Of a stretch of 33,181 bases of DNA, positions 9,257 to 18,528 are shown piece by piece. Source of the stretch: Fragilaria crotonensis. Lineage: Eukaryota; Bacillariophyta; Fragilariophyceae; Fragilariales; Fragilariaceae. The notes under the pieces were generated by a model. The model saw only the letters and a list, made by a program, of their open reading frames with translations, ran no database searches and was not told the origin of the DNA. Within the stretch, counting starts at the first letter, position 1. Each line of letters starts with the position of its first letter. The stretch spans positions 1-33,181 of the forward strand of contig JAKSYS010000685.1 in the NCBI GenBank assembly GCA_022925895.1. Reading direction: 5' to 3'. The position numbers were made by a program, and so were the translations under genes.

Positions 9257-10435
9257 AGTACTTGGCTTCTTCTTCTCCCTCCCTTTGAACTTTCACCTTG
9301 GCTTGCTCGTCGCCTCTCGGTTTCCACTTAAACTCTCGAATGTCCTTCAACACTGCTCTCTTCGTATTGTTGTACTCAGCAATCTCCTGCAATAACTCCA
9401 TTGCAAATTTGTCCGTGTCAAAGTAGTAGTCCTTAGTAGACTCTACGTTCCTCTTGACGTCATCCTCCCGGCTCTCAGCTCCTCGGATTGTCATACCAAC
9501 AAACATACCGGACTCTTCCTTCTTTGGACATTCCTTCGCGATGTGCCCAAAAAGCTCCACAGTTATAACACTTGACCTTCAATTTTGCGTTTTCTCGTTC
9601 TCCGTTGTTGTTGTTGTTGCTGTTCGTTCGGCATTCTCTTGCACGATGGCCTTGCTTTCCACACTTGTTGCACTTGCCCTTGAACGCACGCCAGCCTCCT
9701 TTTCCGCTTGATGTGTTGAGCGCCAGGTGCTTGCCTTTCTCTTTCTCTCGTCCTTCTTGATTTTCGCGAGTTTGCCGATTTTTGAACGGCTCAACAAACA
9801 TCTGATAATGGACCAGGATCTCCGAAACAAAGTCCTTGTGGGTGAAATCTTTCGACCCAATCTTGCCATTGAGCGACGCAATAACCGACTCGTACCTTCG
9901 TTTGGGCAATCGCGCCAAAATAGTCGCTTCCATCTGCTCGTCGCTGCGCCTCGTTCCATTTTCGCATTTTTCGACCTCCCGATTCAATCGCTCCATCTCC
10001 ATGATCCAGAGGTGCGGATCGTCCAAATCCGACTTCATGTAACACTTCTCCAACATGGTCGTTGCCTTCACCAAGTCCCTTGTCTTCTTCGAATCGTAGC
10101 GGTCCTTCAACGCTTGATACATCGCGAACGCAGTTTCGTGAGATTCGATGATAGCGAACGCGTCCCCTCGACAGGACATAATCAGGAAATGTTTCGCCTC
10201 GTCGTCTTGGCGAATCAGCTCTTCCTCTTCGTCAGTTCGCTCGGCCTTTATCGCCAGGCTCGGCGACACGCGGTCCTCCAGGAGTGCGCGCTTGAAACCT
10301 TTCGTGGCGGCGAAGACCTCGGCTTTCATGAAAAATTCGCGGGGTTCCATTCCCCCCTTTCGTAGTGTCCGTCCCACTGAAGGGAATCACTTTGATCGAC
10401 TCCAGGGTTGCTCCAGCCTTCCTCGCTTCGCTCAT
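9243..10435 (-). pseudogene. copia gag (capsid and nucleocapsid), frame broken twice
   Basis: The start is ATG at 10435 (MSEARKAGATLESIKVIPFSG), 60 bp inside the 5' LTR. The PFSG block near the start is typical of copia gag. The frame breaks at a run of six C on the plus strand (10352-10357), continues through capsid-like sequence (REFFMKAEVFAATKGFKRAL and AFAMYQALKDRYDS) to a first zinc knuckle CNKCGKQGHRAREC, and breaks again at AAAAA (9549-9553), inside a second knuckle that starts CYNC and resumes GHIAKEC in the next frame. The last part runs to 9243. Both breaks are one base too many in mononucleotide runs. Gag would package element RNA in virus-like particles. Confidence 0.85.
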
Positions 10436-10481
10436 CCTTGCGTAGTCGTCTCTCGTTGGACCTTAACTTCCCACAAACAAT

Positions 10482-10495
10482 CGTTTTTAAAAACG
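10482..10495. other. 14-bp perfect palindrome abutting the 5' LTR
   Basis: CGTTTTTAAAAACG lies directly inside the 5' LTR end, where the tRNA primer-binding site is expected. There is no TGG (complement of tRNA CCA) at the junction; the nearest in element orientation is about 20 nt inside. The primer used by this element is therefore not apparent. Confidence 0.6.
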
Positions 10496-10966
10496 TGTTG
10501 AGATGTTCCAGATCTCTGCAACAGTACTTACACTTCCGGTGCGCAGTACCACGGTAAATCTACCAGCTAGTAGTTTGACAACACTATAAACCCTTGTTTG
10601 TTTTCCCTTCTGCAATGTTGTGACTACTTTAGATTACTCCTATCAATCCTCCCAGACCTCTTGGTCTTACCAAATTGATCTTGCTTCTTGGAAGTAACCT
10701 TCTTAGCCTTGTTCTTCACTTCAATCCATGCATTTTCATTAATTATATTTCTCGCACCGTTGATTCCTTTCGTTTCGATCGTACCAATTAATCTTGCATG
10801 TTGGACCTCATCCGTAGGAATTCGTATTCCATTTACGAATCCCGAATAAATATTCTTGAACGAATCTTCCAGATTTCGCACGACTGTCGGTCGTGCGTAC
10901 TGCACTGTCATAGCAGTCCCGTTTCCACTGCTACTGTCGCTTGTCAGTAAACGCTTATCCTCGACA
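10496..10966 (-). repeat. 5' LTR of the copia element (471 bp)
   Basis: Same length as the 3' LTR and identical to it by eye except A10787 against G5156, which changes Thr to Ile in the shared reading frame. The hairpin is at 10877-10897 and the TATA-like element at about 10584-10590. The copy also holds an open frame beginning ATG (MTVQYARPTVV) that is the same sequence as the pol tail encoded in the 3' LTR. Confidence 0.92.
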
Positions 10967-10972
10967 CATGTC
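10967..10972. repeat. target-site duplication, right copy (CATGTC)
   Basis: CATGTC directly follows the end of the 5' LTR of the minus-strand element and matches 4859-4864, marking the insertion site. Confidence 0.8.
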
Positions 10973-11106
10973 AGGGATATATAGCACAATCGACAATAAC
11001 ACTAGAGGCTCGGCGCTGTCATGTCATCCCGAGCCATGGCGTATGGTTTCAATGCGTGAGAAGCATATCCATACACTCCTTCTCGTGTTGACGCTTGTTC
11101 TGTCCC

Positions 11107-12142
11107 CTATCTAGTGTCCAAAGCGCCCTTCTTCATTGCGAACACCTTCGGATCCCACATGGGCTGTCGACAATCGGGACAAGAATCATGACCTGGTTCC
11201 TTCAACCAACTCAGAAGACATTCACGATGATGCAAATGAGAGCATGGACCCATCACAATCTCTTTTCCATCGTCGCTTTTCGATTCTGTCAGAGAATTAA
11301 ATGATTTGTCAATCCTTTGAAAAACATGTTGATCGTGACACCGTCAATTGTGTGCGTGCCTTTCTACGTACCTAGTTCTTCCAAACATATCGAACACATC
11401 TTCACCCCATCGGCCTCTATATCATCCGACCTGCTTTCGTTGGACTCTAAGTCCTCAACTCCGCTCATCGGCGTTGGTGCACGTCCCTGCTGTTCGCCAC
11501 GGTTGCTGAGTGAGACTCGCGCGGTTGGGAAGATGAACGATTCAAGAAACAGGGGACACATGATCTACCCACCTTTTCTCCTTCGGATGGAGGGAACATA
11601 ACTTCCAACGCGCACTCGCGTTGTTTCCGAGCGTCGTCGGAATCGGATTCATGTCCTTGCGAGTGGACGGCGCTGTGATGAAGGCATCGCTTTCGACACA
11701 GGATGAACATGAGAATGACAAAACCGGGAAATACAATGTTAACGAGTAGTGTCGTAAGGGTATCAATGATTTCGCCTTGGATGGTTTCTGCATCAGTAGA
11801 TTGCAGAAATCGACTTGTAACAATTGTCTCAGCTTCACATGTGCACGTGCTCCTGATACGTTCGGTATTTGTCCCTTTGGTATAGAAGAGACATGAAGCA
11901 TTATCATTCATTGCTTGTTCCAAAAATTGGCATGATACTCTTCCACCATTGTCAAGCTCTACAATCTCGTCGCGGAGACGACTGACTCGAAATCCATCCA
12001 TGCATACTTTGCAAGACGAAAGGGATGCTGATCCAGAAACATTAGACGCTCTGGATGTAAACGGCGGATCAACATTTCTCATTGATGCGGCGTATGCAGA
12101 TGAGCAGGACAATAAGGAATAAATTAAGGCAATGAGATTCAT
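11107..12142 (-). CDS. transmembrane RING-H2 finger protein, paralogue B (probable E3 ubiquitin ligase), 3 exons
   Basis: Exons (minus) 12142-11573, 11489-11372 and 11285-11107 join in phases 0 and 1 across introns of 83 and 86 bp, giving 288 aa. The ATG at 12142 is chosen over an upstream in-frame one at 12169 because MNLIALIYSLLSCSSAYA aligns with the signal peptide of paralogue A. Then come a Cys-rich ectodomain (SSCKVCMDGF, CLFYTKGTN, STCTC), a membrane span (TLLVNIVFPGFVILMFILC), the SDDARKQREC...MFPPSE block and the split RING-H2 (CSICLEE in exon 2; CSHLHHREC and CPDC in exon 3). Exon 3 is almost identical to that of paralogue A while the ectodomain is much diverged. Exon 2 has a CAGCAG acceptor, so one Gln may be optional. 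It is transcribed towards the retrotransposon, whose 5' LTR begins 140 bp past the stop. Confidence 0.84.
11150..11293. repeat. near-identical RING-exon tract shared with 3151-3294
   Basis: This is the partner of the 144-bp tract in gene A, with two mismatches by eye. It spans the second half of the RING and the acceptor end of intron 2. Confidence 0.85.
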
Positions 12143-12875
12143 GGTAGGAAACGATGAGTTTTTATTCAAAAAATGGAATCGTGTGAGGTGGGAAGAAAGA
12201 TTTGTAGGTGCGACAGGCGTGTTCGCGTTTAAAAGCGAAGGCGGCCAACGTGAGGAGTGTCAACATGGAGCAAATGGTTATCATAGACCAGTCATGTCCG
12301 GAACGTACCGAACACCTGTCATGTATGATATCAGGAATGCGGCATGCATGAAGGATTGGAACAGTATCGGCAAAATTTGACATTTCTCTCATCACAGTGT
12401 CATTTACTCGACACAGATCACAGAACATCACTCTCACTCACCTCTTCAACGCACCCAGAAACAGCAGATCTTGTCCTTCTCTGTTTTTCGCCGGCTATAC
12501 ACAAATAAATCTTCGTGTTCGTAGGTCTAGTCTGTGAGTTCAACTTTCGTTCCCAAAGTTTGAAGTTATTCTCGAAGCACTTCTTGATGGAAGGGTCCGT
12601 CCTCATCGAATGTTGATTAGTGACTTGGACTGCAGTACGATCCTAGGTGGTAGCGATTCATTCAACAGCTTGAAAGATTTCCCAGTAAAGTCTTAACTCT
12701 CTAACCTACCACTACAACTAGTAGATCTGTGTTTTGCACGTTAGTCATCAATATGCTTCGTGGCCCGTCATATTCCTTCATGGTGCCCTGACTAGTCAAC
12801 TTTGAAATTCCAGTACAATGTATGGCATATACTCCATGACATGTTTCAGGCAAAGGCAAAGCAGAGGAGGCTTGC
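12143..12875. other. intergenic region, promoter side of RING-H2 gene B
   Basis: No gene is supported. It lies between the start of RING-H2 gene B and the 3' end of the copine gene, both on the minus strand. Short frames at 12162-12437 and 12418-12606 (-) have no recognisable product. Confidence 0.45.
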
Positions 12876-15033
12876 TCAACCCAAGAAGTACATAGTGCGC
12901 TCGTCGTCATCAGCACGTTTGACTTGTACTGCGTCTCTGTCAACGGCAACTGCCTGCCCTGGCATGATGCCTCGCTCGTAGAAATAATCAACAAGTTGAT
13001 CCGGGATTTCATCCAAGACGGCTTCAGTCAGTAAATTAGGGTTTCGATGGTAGTCATTGAAAAGAACAAACTTGGTTATGTCGCGACCGCCCACATCTGT
13101 GTCGTGCTCGTCTAAGAATTCCATACTTCCGAACTCAGAGTCGCCTATACCCACAATAACAACAGAAATTGGCGAGTCGCTTGCCTTAGCAAGCGCCCTC
13201 TGCGTTTCCTTCACATTCTCTATGTTTCCAGCTGTCAGGATAAGCAGAATAGTGTACGACAGCTCACGATCCTCTTTCGCCGTCTCCTGAAATGACAGTG
13301 GTCAAAAAATGCACTGGCATGTCGAACTTAAACATTGTAACATGATGCTATGCAGACAACGTACCAAATGCAATTGCGCAGATTGTGCTGCGGTTCGGAT
13401 CACCTCAGTAAAATCCGTTGGAAAGCTCATGTGCAAAGGATGCTTAAAAGCTCCACGGTACGCATCCAAGATGCCTTGGACACCCTCCACCTGCTTTGTC
13501 GCCACATTGGAAGCAATGTTGAACCTTACTAGATGAACCTGTTCTTGCGCCGAAACCCCATGTTGGGACCTTACCATCACTATCGTACTTTGCGAGAATC
13601 GAACCAACAGCCTTAATTGCTACCTCGTAGTCGTTCAACTTGTTTGCAGACGGAGGGGATACATAGTGTAATGTACCTTTCTGGCGTGGGTTACCTGGCA
13701 TTCACATTAGTCGTCGTTTCAAGAAGAGGCATGAATCTGTCACCATGGAGTGGCACTCACCGTTAGATGCCGTGAAGTCGATCGCTACGGAGAGATTGAT
13801 CTGACACCCTCCCGTCAGATAATCGAGAAACTCGGGATGAGGTGCTCGTCCGCGTATTATCCTTCCCGGTCCAGCAGCTTGAGCTTGACCTCCTTCCACC
13901 GAGGCTTGAAGCACTAGGATGTTGCCGACATCCTCATTGTCTCTGCGCAACGTAAATGCCACCTCCATGTCGAAATCGCCTCCCTCGTTCTTGCAATCAA
14001 TTAAGCGCTGCATTGTAGTCTCAACCTCCCCCATAATAAGATGTTTTCCAAACCTAGAGCGATAATCCTTCACCACAATTTTTACTGGTCGGTTCAAATC
14101 ACCGTGACACACTGCCTCTAGCTGCAACGTTGTCGCCTCCCACTTTGGATTAAGGTGTCCCTTGACAACATTCGATCGGTACACACTCCGCCTGTGCAGA
14201 AGTGGTTAGGGTTGACACACGTTATTGTAAGAAGCCACGCACAGAAAATATCTTCTTACCAGGTAATGCCATTGGGGGTATCAACTATTCGATGCAACTC
14301 AAAAAAGGGGCTGCTTCTGAGGCCCATGGTGCGAAGGTTTGTGAACCCGAGTCCTTGTAACTGAAAATGCATGACACCAGATGCACCAGCATCTGACGGG
14401 CTGCGTTCAACAAACGCATAGAGCGCACCACCAGTCTGCAACGATTTCGATGCCACATTGCCTCTCGAACCAAGTATTTGTCCCACGTCGAACAGGGCAG
14501 TTCCCATTATCTTGTGCGGCAGCGTTCCAGCTCGTAACAGGTCCCGAGCCCCCTTTATATTTGCTGATGTAATCAATCGACCTGTTTCACTGGATTCCAA
14601 CGCTAGGCCTTTTTCTGATTGACCCACGCTCTTGGCGTCAAAATCAAAGACTCCAACCTCTATATAAAGAGGGACTCCAAACTTATACCCATCCAAGAAA
14701 ATGACGGTTGTCCATTGAGGATTTAAGCTGTTGTAAACTCTAAAGAGAAGCGAAGAAGAGCGTGAGAGAGTGACGACAACATATTGGGACGTAAAGATTG
14801 CGGTGGGTTGCGAGTTGCGATGGGTTGTTCAGGACCATCGAGAAGGGCATGATACGTCAGGATTCATGATAATTGACGTACACTTCGGTTTGTCCAACAA
14901 TTACTGGAGGGTTGTCCACAGCACCTCCTCGGACAGTCACAATCGCGAAGGGGTCCGACTTATTGAACACGCCTGCGAGGTTCTTGAGACCCTTGGCGTT
15001 CAACGAGAGCTGCAAACGTTGGTTCGACAACAT
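12876..15033 (-). CDS. copine (C2A-C2B-vWA), 5 exons, one frame break in exon 4
   Basis: Exons (minus) 15033-14882, 14739-14260, 14191-13761, 13694-13365 and 13286-12876 join across introns of 66-142 bp in phases 2, 2, 1 and 0, giving about 600 aa. The start is MLSNQRLQLSLNAKGLKNL. Seen: a C2A domain (FNKSDPFAIV, YNSLNPQW), a C2B domain (KGHLNPKWE), then the copine vWA domain, which opens FLDYLTGGCQINLSVAIDFT with the MIDAS-type Asp349-Phe-Thr-Ala-Ser. It continues with GTLHYVSPP, WGFGAR, GILDAYRGA, ILLILTAG and VVIVGIGDSEFGSMEFLD. Copines bind membranes in a calcium-dependent way and recruit partners through vWA. In exon 4 the frame shifts by one base near 13485-13500 between VQHCFQCGDKA and VEGVQGILDAYR, with conserved copine sequence on both sides and no plausible intron. 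It is either an assembly indel or a disabling mutation. Confidence 0.88.
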
Positions 15034-15696
15034 CTCTTTTGATCAATTTGTGTGAGTCTGTGAGTGCGAGTTCGTGGACTACGCCCTACACGTACGACCT
15101 CCAAACGGGTTGCAAGTGTACCTCCGGTGCATGATAAAAAAGAAAAGAGAATTGCTGTACGTGCGAGTACATGTTGTACGTGACAGAAATTAGCGTCATC
15201 CTTTTTTCGCCGCATAGCACTTTCTCAGAATAAGGTACCGTAGAACCTGGTACAAGTACTTGTGTACTGTGTACTACCGGTATGCCTCAAAGCACTTAGT
15301 CGTTCGCTGTTACTGTTGCATGAAGACCTGGTTATGATGAAACACATCATGCTAACTCAATCAAAAGCACAGTAGTATCTGATTCATAACATATAAAACT
15401 ACCGCAGTCTCCACTCGACAGAGCTCGCTTAGCATCGTCGAACTTGAGTTATGACTTGAGTCCCCCCTCGCTACTGTTAGCGTCGTTGAGCCAGGACACG
15501 AAACATCAGACATCAGGTCCTTTCCGGCTGCCGGACGTTGCCGACACACCAACAGGTATTACATCATTGCTGCAGTCAGAATTCCATCATTCCTCCTCAT
15601 TGCCTCCAGGATGCTATGGAGTCAGGCATCAAAATACTCCATTTGACTAGCCAAGTAACGGTATGGCAGGCAGGCAGTTTGTGATCAAACAAACTC

Positions 15697-15725
15697 TCCA
15701 ACCAAAAGTCGATCGAGAAGTTGAG
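15697..15725. repeat. 29-bp direct repeat, copy 1
   Basis: Starts TCCAACCAAAAGTC and ends GAAGTTGAG. Copy 2 is at 16168-16196 with one mismatch (G against A), 471 bp downstream. Sequence around the two copies is not obviously similar. Confidence 0.8.
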
Positions 15726-16167
15726 ATTCCCAACATCGCGCCAGGCACAACACCTTCCCCAAGTGTTCAATAGCTAGCTGAAATTCCATTGAGTGCGCCT
15801 TCAATGATTCCATCATGGACCCGCCAGTCGGGAATTCAAGCCGGCTCTCAGTCTCATATTGTTGGTGGTGGATCAGTCGGATGTGCAATCAGTATTGCCG
15901 TCAAACATTCCATGTAACACACCCAGTGATGTTTCCTCCTACATTCCATCCCTACTCCAACTCTTTCCTGACGCAATGCCATCGTCGTCAACAGTGGTCC
16001 CACCTGAATTAAGATCAAGTACGCCATCTGACATTCCATCAGAAGTTCCATCGGGTCCACAGGTAATTTCTCGATTATTGTCGTCGTAATCAGGAATGCC
16101 CTCAAGCCTACCATCAAGCATTCTATCTGACCAGCCAAATGATGTTCCATTAAAATTCCAATGGTGG

Positions 16168-16196
16168 TCCAACCAAAAGTCAATCGAGAAGTTGAG
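16168..16196. repeat. 29-bp direct repeat, copy 2
   Basis: Second copy of the repeat at 15697-15725, one mismatch, within the PSxxPS-repeat relic. Confidence 0.8.
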
Positions 16197-17083
16197 TCTT
16201 CAAAACCTCCTTCGCAAGTCCTCAAAGTAACCTGCTTGGAATATGAGTCGCTATCGCCATCAATTGTGCTGACTTCGGTGATTCATCCCGGTTACACAAT
16301 CACAAATCATAGTCGTCCATGTGGATTGATCTCGTCACTCTCTCTAGAATGGGTGATGACTTGTTGTCCCCGAAGGATGCAAGTTGGGTCAAAAGTACGA
16401 TAGTTGCTTGTTGTCGATGCTTCTGTATTGTCATTGCTAAGCTGGACGTACCATACCAGGACGTACGTGACACACGTGCGTACACGTCTTTATTTGAGTG
16501 CCTTTCTGTGCATGACCTTGTCAGGGTGGAGTGGATTTAAAACTCCTGTAGAGACATACTACGTTTGTACGACGTGATCCAAAGGTTTTGGTTCCTGTTC
16601 TTTTTTTATCGGAGGTACACTTGCAACCCGTTTGGAGCTAGTAAGTCTTGTCCGCGACTCAGAATGCTTTTGATGGTACTACCGGTAGTACTATACTGTA
16701 CGTGTAAAAATACCACCACGTACATACTGTATGTAAGCACACATGTTTGACAATAGAGACAATAGACTCGTTTTGAATCCAGAGTATGGATATGGAACCG
16801 AAAGCTGTATGCAAGCGATCCTTGCACTCCACCAGAGATCGGCACCAGAAACATATTCCCGCGTTGTGCCTCACTAGGAAGTGGATGGTAAAATTCCATA
16901 CAGGTGCAACATAGCGCTGCCATTCAGTATGAGCAACGCCAAACTCGCATGCGAAAGATTAGGTTATCATGAGTACAATTATGGACGGAAACTCATGGCT
17001 CATGGCAGTACTTCCGTTAACATTCTTCACTCTTCCCAAACATTCTAACACCGCCCAAAACTCTCCTACCATGACAAAATTTC

Positions 17084-18177
17084 CTACAAGTCGCTCTTCA
17101 CCCGTCCGCACACATGTTCAATCACTTTGGGAAGTGCTGCTTGAAGACTGTCCGCCGCCTTGTGCAAATTCTCCATAAACTCCTCATGCGTCGGACGATC
17201 TCCATCCACAATATCTGTGACGACCTTGAGTCCCAAATACGGCTTGCCAAATAACCCACAAGACCACGCCACCGCCGCTGCTTCCATATCCTTAACACTC
17301 GCACCGTTCGCAAGCATCATCTCATCATCTTCCAAGGTCTTGTCCAACGAGTTGCCCGTGGTACAGATTCCCGTCTGAAACGAATGCAGCTCCGCCAATT
17401 TTGGGGCTGGAATGCTATCCAGCTTTCCAATTCCATAGGGAACGAAGGGAGGGATCGGGATGCGCCGATCGTGATTCGCCACTGCGGTTGTCAGAAAGAC
17501 GCTTCCAATCTGAGCTCCCATGCGTTCAAAGCCGCCGCACGTGCCGGCATTGACCACCAAATCGATGGAGGAATCCTTCTGGAGGCTCAGAAATGTAACG
17601 AGCGACGCGGGGACTGTACCACAATTGTCCACACCAGTGCCGTGGAGTTCGTCCTTGCCGTTGGTGACGACAATTAGGTTGCAACCCTCGTGCACTCCGG
17701 AGAAGGCCAGGAAAGGAACTTGTGGAGGGAAGAAGTCGTCATTCTGTTCCAATTCCAAGTGTTCGACAAACGGTGCCGCTTCGGCCTCCATGGCGACGAC
17801 AATCAAGACACTTTTTTGATGAAATAATGATGAGAGGTTAGAAATCCAGAATCCAGAGCGCAGTTGGATAATCAGACATACGATCACATCATTTCAATGC
17901 TGTACATAATGTTGTCAACACGCACTGGGTATCTGGGTATCAACTACCGAAGCGTTACTGAACTCATCCATGTACTGTACCTCTGTAGTGTCATGTTTGG
18001 TGGCCGTATCAGGGTCGATGGACCGCCACATCAAGTCAGAGTGATGATTACTTACTTTTGTATGGGCTTCTCCTCGTCCGACATAGTATGAAGACACTCT
18101 GATTCTTGACTGAAAGATACAGCAACGAAAGACGCGAGCAGGAGTAGGAAGTGTCGAAGATAGATCGTCATTATCAT
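17084..18177 (-). CDS. MTN: 5'-methylthioadenosine/S-adenosylhomocysteine nucleosidase, plant-type, 2 exons
   Basis: Exons (minus) 18177-18056 and 17810-17084 join in phase 2 across a 245-bp intron (donor GTAAGT), giving about 282 aa. The join yields SDEEKPIQNVLIVVAMEAEA, the expected start of the nucleosidase fold. Seen: VVNAGTCGGF (purine/ribose loop), TGNSLD, VKDMEAAAVAWSC with the substrate-binding Met-Glu, and VVTDIVDGDRPTHEEF with the catalytic Asp. The enzyme splits methylthioadenosine into adenine and methylthioribose, feeding methionine salvage and removing an inhibitor of polyamine and ethylene-type reactions. Exon 1 begins MIMTIYLRHFLLLLASFVAVSFS, which looks like a signal peptide and is not expected for a cytosolic enzyme; translation might instead begin at the internal MSDEEKPIQ. 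The gene is divergent from the plastid protein at 18529. Confidence 0.85.
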
Positions 18178-18528
18178 TGGAGGCAAGAGGAAGAAAGACG
18201 AAATCGCACTTGTTCTCATACACGTGTTGACGACAGACAGAACCTCATTTAGCGTTATAAAGACGTTGAAACCTCATTCAATTAATGACCGTTACTCGAA
18301 CGTTTCGTGACGGTTTTTGAAACAAAGATTCCGCTTGTGTTCACCGCTTCTCACATTTTGACACCAACATGACATCTTTCGAAGCATGGACACGAGACAC
18401 GATTGCGGTACCTGGTAGCTTTTGCCTCGTGCACTCCAACAAACAAGCCAGCATTTTTTTCACAAAAATTTCCAGTTCGGATCAAGTTTTCGTGTTCCAG
18501 TGACTAATTCGTCGTTCGTTCTACTACC
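18178..18528. promoter_or_regulatory. divergent intergenic promoter region
   Basis: The two flanking genes start outward from this 351-bp gap, so it must hold both promoters. It contains the related words AACCTCATTTAG and AACCTCATTCAA and an imperfect inverted repeat around 18288-18317 with an ACGT core (GAACGTTTC). No TATA box is certain. Confidence 0.45.

Larger units (their letters stand above)
4865..10966 (-). mobile_element. Ty1/copia-type LTR retrotransposon, 6102 bp, minus strand
   Basis: Two 471-bp direct repeats (4865-5335 and 10496-10966) with TGT...ACA ends bound an internal region coding, on the minus strand, for gag, then protease, integrase, reverse transcriptase and RNase H. 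Integrase before reverse transcriptase is the copia order. The LTRs differ at one base seen by eye (G5156 against A10787), so the insertion is recent. A 6-bp target duplication flanks it and a purine tract GGAGGGAGGA abuts the 3' LTR. The internal reading frame is broken at about seven places, several at mononucleotide runs, so this copy looks unable to make a full polyprotein unless these are assembly errors. It sits between two RING-H2 paralogues of the same orientation, 140 bp beyond the stop of gene B. Copia elements of the CoDi type are common in diatoms; assignment to a subfamily was not attempted. Confidence 0.93.
15490..16210 (+). pseudogene. degenerate PSxxPS-repeat gene relic
   Basis: Short words ATTCCATC, TTCCATCA and CCATCAAGC recur at irregular spacing. 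One plus-strand frame (about 15859-16089) reads PSNIPCNTPSDVSS and STPSDIPSEVPSG. Such PSDxPSxxPS tandem repeats are known from large diatom surface or secreted proteins. Frames are short and interrupted, so this looks like a decayed or partial copy. A 29-bp direct repeat with one mismatch (15697-15725 and 16168-16196) also lies in it. No start codon, domain or splice pattern could be fixed. Confidence 0.4.
15034..17083. other. 2-kb intergenic region with GTAC tracts
   Basis: No intact gene is supported. GTAC-rich stretches lie at about 15160-15290 and 16670-16740. The centre (about 15490-16210) holds a decayed PSxxPS-repeat relic, listed separately. A minus-strand open frame at 16606-16923 (MAALCCTCMEFYH) has no family I recognise and is not called. 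Confidence 0.45.

Noticed and set aside
10624..10989. Minus-strand frame starting outside the 5' LTR (MCYISLTCVEDK) as a host gene
   Set aside because: All but the first few codons are LTR sequence identical to the pol tail; the upstream ATG comes from the chance flank.
13470..13550. A very short intron (34-38 nt) explaining the copine frame change
   Set aside because: The 34-nt version would remove the conserved VQHCFQ block and be shorter than any other intron here; the 38-nt version with the good GTAAGG donor gives the wrong frame.
16606..16923. Minus-strand Cys-rich frame MAALCCTCMEFYH as a gene
   Set aside because: It runs through a GTAC tract, shows no known domain and has no splice support.
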